6,446 bases of DNA. Source: JAYZVT01 sp050248375 (GTDB taxonomy: Bacteria > Pseudomonadota > Alphaproteobacteria > Rhizobiales > Methyloligellaceae). Positions 1-6,164 of the stretch are shown here, piece after piece. The DNA is taken from contig JBFWSL010000213.1 in assembly GCA_050248375.1 (NCBI GenBank), forward strand, positions 1 through 6,446. The letters are read 5' to 3'. Each line of letters starts with the position of its first letter. Position 1 is the first letter of the stretch. A program made the position numbers and the translations under genes. The notes beneath the pieces are model-generated. The model had not been told where the DNA came from. It saw nothing but the letters and a program-made list of their open reading frames with translations, and ran no database searches.

Positions 1-132
1 CATATGGGCGTGCTCAGCGCCCCCCACCGCATGATCCACGCCATCGAGGGCGCGCCGGTCAGCGAGGTGCATTGCGGCCGCTGGTGGCGGCGGCACACGG
101 CGGCCGCGTTTTCCTTTCCGGGGGTGACCTGA
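1..132 (+). CDS. NlpC/P60 cell-wall peptidase, GTA g14-like (C-terminal fragment)
   Basis: Only the last 43 residues are present; the 5' part lies outside the window. In frame 1 the fragment begins HMGVLSAPHRMIHA and ends in a WWRRH...FSFPGVT tail. This is the pattern at the end of phage/GTA NlpC/P60 peptidases, where the H-V-G-I-type strand carries the catalytic His and an I-H-A segment carries the third polar residue. Here the two His (fragment residues 1 and 13) are 12 apart, the spacing of the His pair in E. coli Spr (H119/H131). The catalytic Cys is not visible. Family members cleave peptidoglycan stem peptides, and in a tail module the enzyme would help the particle cross the cell wall. 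The stop overlaps the next start (TGATG), and g14 directly before g15 is the standard GTA order. The family call rests on a short tail plus context. Confidence 0.8.
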   Translation, partial: HMGVLSAPHRMIHAIEGAPVSEVHCGRWWRRHTAAAFSFPGVT

Positions 133-3100
133 TGGCGACACTGGCATTGGGCGCGGCGGGCTCCGCGCTGGGCGCCGCCGCGCTGCCCGGCGGCGTCTCC
201 CTGTTCGGCGCCAGCCTCTCGGGGGCCTCCATCGGCATGGCGCTCGGCTCCACCGTCGGCGCGGTGGTTGACCAGGCCCTTTTCGCTCCCTCGGGGCAGG
301 ACCGCATCCGCGAAGGCTCGCGCCTATCCGATGTGCGGATTTCCGCCTCCACCGAGGGCGCTCACATGGCCCGCGTCTATGGCCGCGTGCGCGTTCCCGG
401 CCAGCTCATCTGGGCCACCCGCTTCGAAGAGGAAGTCATCCAGACAACACAGGGCGGCGGTGGCGGCCGCGGCGGCAAGGGCTTCGGCGGCTTCTCCGGC
501 GGGGGAGGCGGTGGAACGCAACCCGTCACCACCACCATCGAGTACCGCTACTACGCCAACATCGCCCTTGCTCTCGCCGAAGGCGAGATCACCCGGGTCG
601 GCCGCATCTGGGCCGACGGCAAGGAGCTGGATCAGTCGGACTTCGCCATCCGTGTGCACACCGGTGGCGAGGACCAGCTTCCCGACAGCCTGATGGAAGC
701 CAAGGAAGGGGCTGGCAACGCACCCGCCTATCGCGGCACCGCCTATGTGGTTTTCGAGCGCATGCCGCTGGCGCGCTTCGGCAACCGCATTCCGCAGCTC
801 AACTTCGAGGTGTTCCGGGCCGTCGATGCATTCGAGCCCACGGTAAAGGCAATCGCGGTCATCCCGGCGACCGGCGAGTTCATCTACGAGAAGGACGAGA
901 TCGTCCGCGATGCCGGAAATGGCGTCACCGTCACCGAAAACCGTCATTCCGCCCAGGGCGGCACCGACTGGACCGTGTCCATGGACCAGCTCCAGAGCGC
1001 CCTGCCGAACGTGGAATCGGCGGAGCTGTTCGTGAGCTGGTTCGGCACCGATCTGCGTGCGGCACACTGCCAGGTCCGTCCCGGCGTCGAGCTGTCGTCC
1101 AAGACCACCTTTCCCGACACCTGGCAGGTGGCGGGGGTGGCGCGCGGCTCCGCGCGTCTGATTTCGCAGCACGAGGGCCGGCCCGCCTTCGGCGGAACGC
1201 CTTCCGACGCCTCCGTGGTCTCGGCCATCCAGGACATGAAGACGAGGGGACTCAAGCCCGTCTTCATGCCCTTCCTGCTCATGGACGTGCCCGCCGGCAA
1301 CAGCGTGCCCGATCCCTGGACCGGGACTTCGGGCCAGCCGGCCTATCCCTGGCGCGGCCGTATCACCGTCGATCCCGCGCCCGGTCAGCCGGGCTCACCG
1401 GACAAGACGGAGGAAGCGTCGGCGCAACTCGCAGGTTTCATCGGAACGGCGGCGGCGGAAGACTTCGCGGTTTCGGGCGAGGGGGTTAGCTACTCCGGCC
1501 CGGCGGAGTGGAGCTATCGCCGCATGGTGCTGCACTACGCGCATCTGTGCATGGCGGCGGGCGGCGTCGACGCATTCGTCATCGGCTCCGAGCTGCGCGG
1601 CCTGACCCAGGTCCGCGACGGCGCCTCCACCTATCCCTTCGTCGCCGCGCTCGTCCAACTCGCCGCCGACGTTAAGTCGGTGCTCGGCCCGGAGACGAAG
1701 GTGACCTATGCCGCCGACTGGTCAGAGTATTTCGGCCATCAGCCGGCCGACGGCAGCGGCGACGTCCATTTTAATCTCGATCCGCTGTGGGCATCCCCCG
1801 GCATCGACGCCATCGGCATCGATCTCTACTGGCCGCTGGCGGACTGGCGGGACGGGGACAGCCATCTGGATCGCGTCGCCGGCGCGCCGTCGATCTACGA
1901 TCCCGGGTACCTGAAAGGGAATATCTTCGGCGGTGAAGGCTACGACTGGTACTACGCCTCGGCCGGGGACCGCCAGGCCCAGATACGCACGCCCATTACG
2001 GACAGCGAGGGCAAGCCCTGGGTCTTCCGCTTCAAGGACATCCGCTCCTGGTGGAGCAACCAGCACTACGACCGCCCGGGAGGTATCGAAGCCGAAACCC
2101 CCACGGCCTGGGTGCCGGAATCGAAGCCTTTCTGGTTCACCGAAGCCGGCTGTCCGGCTATCGACAAGGGCGCCAACCAGCCCAACGTCTTCTTCGACCC
2201 CAAGAGCGCGGAATCGGCTGCTCCCTATTTCTCCCGCCGGATCAGGGACGATCTCATCCAGCGCCGCTACCTGCAGGCGTTAATTGAGTTTTTCGATCCC
2301 GGGAGCGAGGATTTCGACAACGGATCGAACCCGGTTTCGGGTATCTATGGCGGCCGCATGGTCGATCCCGCCCGCATCCACGTCTACAGTTGGGACGCGC
2401 GGCCCTATCCCGCCTTCCCGCTGGCGCTGGCTGTCTGGTCCGACGGGGGCAACTGGGAGTTCGGGCATTGGCTGAACGGCCGCGCTGCGGGAGGGCCGCT
2501 CGCCGCCGTGGTCGGTACCGTGCTCGGTGACTTCGGCTTCGTCCGTTATTCCGCCGCCAACCTCGAGGGTCACCTCGATGGATATATCGTGGACCGCATC
2601 ATGTCGGCGCGCGAGGCCCTGCAGGGGCTGGAACTCGCCTTCTTCTTCGACGCGGTCGAGAGCGGCGGCCTCGTCCAGTTCCGGCATCGTGGCAGGAGCG
2701 GTATCGCCGCCGCATTGAGCGCCGGGGACCTGGCCGACGCGGGCGGCGCCAACGACCTGTTCACGCTCGTGCGGGGGCAGGAGACCGAGCTGCCCGCCGC
2801 CGCCAAGCTCACATATGTGGATGGCGACAGCGATTACCGCCAGGCGGCGGTCGAGGCCCGTCGCGTCGGCGTGGCCACCACGCGGGTCGCCACGGCCAGC
2901 CTGCCCATCGTCATGGGGCAGGCCCAGTCCCAGGCGTTGGCGGAGTCCTGGCTCCAGGACACCTGGGCGGCCCGCGAGCGCGCCGTATTCTCGCTCCCGC
3001 CGAGTTATCTCGCGCTCGAACCCTCGGATCTGGTCACGCTCGATCTCGGCGGCCGTCACGCCATCCTGCGTCTGACCCGGACGCTGGAAGGGGCTGCCAG

Positions 3101-4127
3101 GTCGGTGGAGGCCCGAGGCATCGAACCGGCGGTCTTTCAGCCGGCGGCGGCGCCCATCAGGCGCAGCCCGCAGTCGCGCGCACCGGTTTTCGGAAAATCT
3201 GTCGCCGTGTTCATGGACCTGCCGCTGCTGCCGGGGAGCGAAAACGCGCATACCGGCTATGTGGCGGCTTTCCAGTCGCCCTGGCCCGGAGCGGTCGCCT
3301 TTCACCGTTCGCCGGAAAGCACGGGCTTCTCGCTCAACACGTTGACGACCGCGCCCGCCATCCTGGGCATGACAGCCACGTCTCTCGGCAAGGGACCGGC
3401 GGGCCGCATCGACCATCGCAACACGGTTCGCGTGGTTCTGGACAATGGCGAGTTGCAGTCGGTCACGCAGCTTGCGCTGCTGGGTGGTGCGAACATGGCC
3501 GCCGTCGAGAATAGCGACGGGGATTGGGAAATCTTCCAGTTCCGCGCCGCCGAGCTGGTCGCGCCGAGAACTTACGAACTGTCCGGACTGTTGCGCGGGC
3601 TGGGCGGCACCGAAGGCGCCATGCGCGAGTCCGTTGCGGCGGGCGCGCGTTTCGTTCTGCTTACGCAGGCGGTCACTCCCGTGGCCATGACAACGGACGA
3701 GGTCGGCCTGGCCTTCAACTGGAAGTATGGCCCTGTCAGCCGGGAGATCACGCATCCCTCCTATCAGTCTGTGACGCGGGCGTTCCGGGGCCTCGGGCTC
3801 CGGCCGTTGAGTCCGGCGCATGTGAGAGGCCGCCTGCAGGATGGCGACCTTCATCTGAGCTGGATCCGGCGCACGCGGATCGGCGGCGACAGTTGGGAGG
3901 CCGCCGAAGTCCCCCTGGCCGAGGAGTTCGAACGCTACGAGGTCGAAATCCTCGACGGCGAGGAAGTGAAGCGCACGCTGGTGAGCACATCACCGGCTGC
4001 CGTCTATGGGCTTGCCGCGCAGGAAGCGGACTGGGGAGTGCCGCCGGATCAATTCGCCATCCGCGTCTTCCAGATGAGCGCGGTCTACGGCCGTGGCCAA
4101 CCCGGAGAAACCATCATTCATGTCTGA
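132..4127 (+). CDS. Megatron baseplate / host-contact protein with GTA TIM-barrel domain (GTA g15-like)
   Basis: This 1331-residue protein is close to the length of R. capsulatus GTA g15 (about 1300). ATG 132 is chosen because it forms TGATG with the upstream stop, follows a GGGGGTGA purine stretch, and gives the usual family N-terminus (MATLALGAAGSALG); a TTG at 72 would add 20 atypical residues. In order: a Gly/Ala-rich hydrophobic N-terminus (about 1-50); a tail-assembly region with a glycine-rich loop (108-128) followed by YRYYANIALALAEG; a TIM-barrel, glycoside-hydrolase-like region (about 295-720) with GSELRG (Glu487), YAADWSEYFG (526-535), GIDLYWPLADW (Asp564) and WFTEAGCP (Glu671); a phage-tail_3-like region (about 810-975, SAREALQGLELAFFF); and a C-terminal beta-rich region ending in the family's SPAHVRG...LSWIRRTR segment (from about 1225). 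In the R. capsulatus GTA this protein forms the tail tip that contacts the cell. No frameshift or truncation is seen. Whether the barrel is catalytic is inferred. Confidence 0.95.
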   Translation: MATLALGAAGSALGAAALPGGVSLFGASLSGASIGMALGSTVGAVVDQALFAPSGQDRIREGSRLSDVRISASTEGAHMARVYGRVRVPGQLIWATRFEEEVIQTTQGGGGGRGGKGFGGFSGGGGGGTQPVTTTIEYRYYANIALALAEGEITRVGRIWADGKELDQSDFAIRVHTGGEDQLPDSLMEAKEGAGNAPAYRGTAYVVFERMPLARFGNRIPQLNFEVFRAVDAFEPTVKAIAVIPATGEFIYEKDEIVRDAGNGVTVTENRHSAQGGTDWTVSMDQLQSALPNVESAELFVSWFGTDLRAAHCQVRPGVELSSKTTFPDTWQVAGVARGSARLISQHEGRPAFGGTPSDASVVSAIQDMKTRGLKPVFMPFLLMDVPAGNSVPDPWTGTSGQPAYPWRGRITVDPAPGQPGSPDKTEEASAQLAGFIGTAAAEDFAVSGEGVSYSGPAEWSYRRMVLHYAHLCMAAGGVDAFVIGSELRGLTQVRDGASTYPFVAALVQLAADVKSVLGPETKVTYAADWSEYFGHQPADGSGDVHFNLDPLWASPGIDAIGIDLYWPLADWRDGDSHLDRVAGAPSIYDPGYLKGNIFGGEGYDWYYASAGDRQAQIRTPITDSEGKPWVFRFKDIRSWWSNQHYDRPGGIEAETPTAWVPESKPFWFTEAGCPAIDKGANQPNVFFDPKSAESAAPYFSRRIRDDLIQRRYLQALIEFFDPGSEDFDNGSNPVSGIYGGRMVDPARIHVYSWDARPYPAFPLALAVWSDGGNWEFGHWLNGRAAGGPLAAVVGTVLGDFGFVRYSAANLEGHLDGYIVDRIMSAREALQGLELAFFFDAVESGGLVQFRHRGRSGIAAALSAGDLADAGGANDLFTLVRGQETELPAAAKLTYVDGDSDYRQAAVEARRVGVATTRVATASLPIVMGQAQSQALAESWLQDTWAARERAVFSLPPSYLALEPSDLVTLDLGGRHAILRLTRTLEGAARSVEARGIEPAVFQPAAAPIRRSPQSRAPVFGKSVAVFMDLPLLPGSENAHTGYVAAFQSPWPGAVAFHRSPESTGFSLNTLTTAPAILGMTATSLGKGPAGRIDHRNTVRVVLDNGELQSVTQLALLGGANMAAVENSDGDWEIFQFRAAELVAPRTYELSGLLRGLGGTEGAMRESVAAGARFVLLTQAVTPVAMTTDEVGLAFNWKYGPVSREITHPSYQSVTRAFRGLGLRPLSPAHVRGRLQDGDLHLSWIRRTRIGGDSWEAAEVPLAEEFERYEVEILDGEEVKRTLVSTSPAAVYGLAAQEADWGVPPDQFAIRVFQMSAVYGRGQPGETIIHV
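4104..4108 (+). promoter_or_regulatory. Ribosome binding site for the DUF2793 gene
   Basis: GGAGA lies 11 nt before ATG 4120 and inside the last codons of the megatron gene. It supports ATG 4120 rather than GTG 4093, which lies upstream of this site. The 8-nt stop/start overlap implies translational coupling. Confidence 0.6.
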
Positions 4128-4845
4128 CACGCCCAATCTCGGCCTGCCCTATATCGAGGCGGCCCAGGCCCAGAAGCACGTCACCCACAACGAGGCGCTT
4201 CGGGTTATCGACGCGCTGGCGCAGCTCGCCGTTCTCGGCCGCGATCTTTCCGAACCGCCGGCATCGCCCGGGGAAGGAGACCGTTATCTGGTCGCCGCTG
4301 CGGCCAGCGGCGCCTGGAGCGGCTACGAGGACCATGTCGCGGCCTGGCAGGATGGCGCCTGGATGTTCCATGCTCCGCGGGTCGGCTGGTTGTGCTGGGT
4401 CGCCGACCAGATGTCGCTTGTCACCTGGGATGGCGAGAGCTGGACCGACGCCGCCGCGGCCATGGGTGCGATGGGCGACCTGGAGACGCTTGGCGTCAAC
4501 GCCACCGCCGACGAGACCAACCGCCTGGCGGTGTCGAGCGCGGCGACGCTTCTTACCCACGAAGGCGCGGGCCATCAGCTCAAGGTCAATAAAAACGCAC
4601 CTGGAGATACCGCCAGCCTGCTGTTCCAGTCCGCCTTCTCCGGCAGGGCCGAGATGGGCCTCGCCGGCGACGACGACTTTCACTTCAAGGTAAGCGCGGA
4701 CGGCGAGGAGTGGAACGAGGCGATCGTCATTGATCGCGCCACCGGCGAGGTCAGCTTGCCCAACACGGAAATTTCCGGCGGTTCGGGCGGTGGAGGCGGC
4801 GGCAATGCCGGCCTCGGCGCCAGCCTGTTCTGGGCCGCCAACTGA
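4120..4845 (+). CDS. DUF2793 tail-fibre-like protein
   Basis: The 241-residue product begins MSDTPNLGLPYIEAAQAQKH, the hallmark opening of DUF2793 proteins, and continues with GDRYLV (53-58) and a Trp-rich region with WQDGAW and VGWLCWVADQ (about 75-97). The second half (about 145-217) is a beta-rich fibre segment containing GLAGDDDFHFKVS and AIVIDRATGEVSLPNT, a pattern common at the ends of phage tail fibres. It closes with a Gly-rich tail (220-228) and the hydrophobic end LFWAAN. ATG 4120 overlaps the megatron stop by 8 nt and has a GGAGA site at 4104-4108; an upstream in-frame GTG at 4093 lacks family support. In the R. capsulatus GTA a DUF2793 protein (Rcc00171) is a tail fibre encoded away from the main cluster, whereas here the gene directly follows the megatron. 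A role in cell-surface attachment is inferred. Confidence 0.88.
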   Translation: MSDTPNLGLPYIEAAQAQKHVTHNEALRVIDALAQLAVLGRDLSEPPASPGEGDRYLVAAAASGAWSGYEDHVAAWQDGAWMFHAPRVGWLCWVADQMSLVTWDGESWTDAAAAMGAMGDLETLGVNATADETNRLAVSSAATLLTHEGAGHQLKVNKNAPGDTASLLFQSAFSGRAEMGLAGDDDFHFKVSADGEEWNEAIVIDRATGEVSLPNTEISGGSGGGGGGNAGLGASLFWAAN

Positions 4846-4857
4846 TCCCAGCAAAGC

Positions 4858-4862
4858 GAGGA
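4858..4862 (+). promoter_or_regulatory. Ribosome binding site for the 101-residue protein
   Basis: GAGGA sits 7 nt before ATG 4870 in the 24-nt gap after the DUF2793 stop. It is the only gap in the + gene series with its own clearly intergenic ribosome binding site, and it fixes the start at 4870. Confidence 0.65.
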
Positions 4863-4869
4863 ACATCCC

Positions 4870-5175
4870 ATGCCCCTTGGAGCAGCCGACCTGTCGGCCG
4901 CCAGCGACACCGAGCTCTACGAGGTGCCCTCGGCCAAGAAGGCGAGCGTCAACGTCTCGCTGTGCGCCCGCACCCAGACAGCCCTGGTGCGGCTCGCCAT
5001 CACCAGCGGCGGCGCGCCGGCCAACACCGACTATCTCGAATACGACACGCCGCTCGCCGCCCAGGGCGTGCTGGAACGCACCCAGATCTGGATGACGGCG
5101 GGCGAGAAGCTCTATGCGCGGGCGAGCGAGACCGGCGTCACCGCGATTGTCTACGGACCGGTGGAGGACGCCTGA
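4870..5175 (+). CDS. Small beta-rich tail-module protein, 101 residues, function unknown
   Basis: I do not recognise a named domain. The product begins MPLGAADLSAASDTELYEVP, then alternates short beta-prone stretches (ASVNVSLCART, TALVRLAIT, ADYLEY-like NTDYLEYDTPL, GVLERTQIWM, EKLYARAS, VTAIVYGP). This reads as a compact beta-sandwich with no signal peptide, membrane segment or catalytic motif. The pattern of a Leu-Tyr-x-Val-Pro opening, a D-Y-L-E-Y strand and a G-E-K-L-Y-A-R-A strand near the end resembles small hypothetical proteins beside phage tail fibres. It is preceded by a good ribosome binding site, and its stop overlaps the next start (TGATG). Position between a fibre protein and a lectin-like protein suggests a baseplate or fibre accessory subunit, which is inference from context. 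That it is a real gene is well supported by its start signal and coupling. Confidence 0.8.
   Translation: MPLGAADLSAASDTELYEVPSAKKASVNVSLCARTQTALVRLAITSGGAPANTDYLEYDTPLAAQGVLERTQIWMTAGEKLYARASETGVTAIVYGPVEDA
5163..5168 (+). promoter_or_regulatory. Ribosome binding site for the 75-residue protein
   Basis: GGAGGA, a near-perfect Shine-Dalgarno match, lies 6 nt before ATG 5175 inside the last codons of the previous gene. It decides the start at the TGATG overlap, although the same frame is open farther upstream. Confidence 0.7.
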
Positions 5176-5402
5176 TGGCACGCTATTCCCAGGACACGGC
5201 CCCGAAGGCCTCCGACGTACCCTTCACGCCAACGGGCGATATCACCGAGACCGATGTGCAGGCCGCCCTCGTGCAGGCTGTGAGCCTGTTGCTCGCAAAG
5301 ACCGCCGGGCTGACCGCCATCGTCGTGCTGACCGAGACGGAATACGACGCGCTCGACCCGCCGGCCGCCACGAGGCTCTATCTCGTGACGGCGGACGCTT
5401 GA
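5175..5402 (+). CDS. Small phage-tail-type protein, 75 residues
   Basis: The frame is open well upstream, but the true start is ATG 5175, placed by the TGATG overlap and the GGAGGA site. The N-terminal half holds FTPTGDITETDVQAAL (about 17-32), resembling the 'T-x-T-D-V-Q-A-A' segments found in many tail-fibre proteins just before a helical region; here a predicted helix runs about 27-43. The C-terminal half, VLTETEYDALDPPAATRLYLV (about 51-71), matches the 'T-x-x-E-Y-D-A-L ... T-L-Y-L-I' motif that recurs in small phage structural proteins and at fibre ends. No enzyme motif is present. A structural role as an adaptor or fibre-tip subunit is inferred from these motifs and from the lectin-like gene starting 3 nt later. 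Exact function is unknown. Confidence 0.78.
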   Translation: MARYSQDTAPKASDVPFTPTGDITETDVQAALVQAVSLLLAKTAGLTAIVVLTETEYDALDPPAATRLYLVTADA

Positions 5403-5405
5403 GCC

Positions 5406-6164
5406 ATGCCGAAGATAGCCATAGGAGCAGACGATCTGGCCGCGCTCTATGTGGGCGAGGAAGAGGTGATCGCCGCCTATGTGGGCGCGGAACAGGTCTA
5501 CGAGAAGGCGGGCGCCGGCCTGACGCCGGGCGACGTGGCCGGCCTGCAGTTCTGGTTCCGCTCGGATATGGGGGTCACGCAGTCCGAGGGGCTGCTCAGC
5601 GGTTGGGGAGACCTCTCGGGCCTCGACCGGCATCTTTCGTCGTCGGGCGGCGGCAGGCCGGCCTTCAGCGCCGCGGGCGGCCCCAACGGCCTTCCGGCAA
5701 TCGTCGCCGACGGCTCGGACTGGATGGACAGCGCCAGCTTCGCCCTGGCGCAGCCGATCCATGTGTTCATGGTCATTCGTATCGACAGCTACGCGAACAA
5801 TGATCGCGTGCTGGCGCTGGCCACCAGCTCCGAGGCCGTGGGCATGACCGGTTCGGCGCTGATGCAGAATTTCGGCTCGGCCGGGGGCAACACCATATCG
5901 CCTTCGACAGGCGTATGGTGCCTGGTCGAGAGCTACTGTAACGGCGCGTCGAGCTACATGCGCCTCAATGGCGGCGCGAAGTCGGACGGGACCAACCCCG
6001 GCACGAATGCCATATCCTCCGGCATCACCCTCTTCAACCGCCCGCAGCATGACCGCCCGGCCGCCTGCGCCGTTGCCGAGATCGCCATGTACAACGCCGA
6101 GATAACCGGCGATGGCCTTGCGGCGTTGATGGGGTATTTCAGTTCGCGCTACGGTTTGTTCTGA
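5406..6164 (+). CDS. LamG/concanavalin-like lectin-fold tail protein
   Basis: This 252-residue protein starts 3 nt after the previous stop with no strong ribosome binding site, so it is probably translated by coupling. Residues 13-32 form a 10-residue tandem repeat (ALYVGEEEVI / AAYVGAEQVY), the 'Y-V-G-x-x-x-V' motif seen at the N-termini of phage tail proteins. After a short linker, about 46-252 reads as a laminin-G/concanavalin-like beta-sandwich: LQFWFRSDMGVTQ, GWGDLSGLDRHLSS, a G-x-P-A-I-V-A-D-G-S-D-W strand, IHVFMVIRID, an AEIAMYNAEIT strand near the end and the closing YFSSRYGLF, which matches the Y-L-x-x-K-Y-G-L ending common in such domains. There is no signal peptide. The fold commonly binds carbohydrate. 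With its position last in the tail operon, it is probably a receptor-binding or particle-decorating protein, and its ligand is unknown. Confidence 0.8.
   Translation: MPKIAIGADDLAALYVGEEEVIAAYVGAEQVYEKAGAGLTPGDVAGLQFWFRSDMGVTQSEGLLSGWGDLSGLDRHLSSSGGGRPAFSAAGGPNGLPAIVADGSDWMDSASFALAQPIHVFMVIRIDSYANNDRVLALATSSEAVGMTGSALMQNFGSAGGNTISPSTGVWCLVESYCNGASSYMRLNGGAKSDGTNPGTNAISSGITLFNRPQHDRPAACAVAEIAMYNAEITGDGLAALMGYFSSRYGLF
5442..5501 (+). repeat. In-gene tandem repeat, 30-nt period, two copies
   Basis: TATGTGGGCG occurs at 5448-5457 and again at 5478-5487, exactly 30 nt (10 codons) apart. The surrounding codons encode matching Y-V-G-x-E-x-V units at residues 15-21 and 25-31. Flanking bases have diverged, so this is an old duplication or a selected protein repeat rather than a recent slippage event. 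Confidence 0.7.

Noticed and set aside
453..518. Glycine-rich stretch in the megatron N-terminal region that might suggest a recombination site or repeat insertion
   Set aside because: A Gly-rich loop just before the Y-x-Y-x-A-x-x-A-L-A-E-G segment is usual in this family, and the codons vary, so it is a protein loop rather than a DNA element.
2280..3854. A 524-codon open frame on the minus strand inside the megatron gene
   Set aside because: It lies opposite a clearly conserved protein in GC-rich DNA, where long antisense frames are common. Its translation is Arg/Gly-rich with no domain pattern.
4093..4119. Upstream GTG start for the DUF2793 gene
   Set aside because: It would add nine residues before the conserved MSDTPNLGLP opening and lies ahead of the GGAGA site that serves ATG 4120.
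4293..4312. Perfect inverted repeat: 8-bp stem CGCCGCTG/CAGCGGCG with a CGGC loop
   Set aside because: It lies inside the DUF2793 coding region over an Ala-rich stretch and has no T-tract, so it is not a convincing terminator. GC-rich codons explain it.
3524..4693. A 389-codon + frame spanning the megatron/DUF2793 junction
   Set aside because: The translation is Arg/Pro-rich and low in complexity, typical of a shifted GC-rich frame, and it overlaps two well-supported genes.
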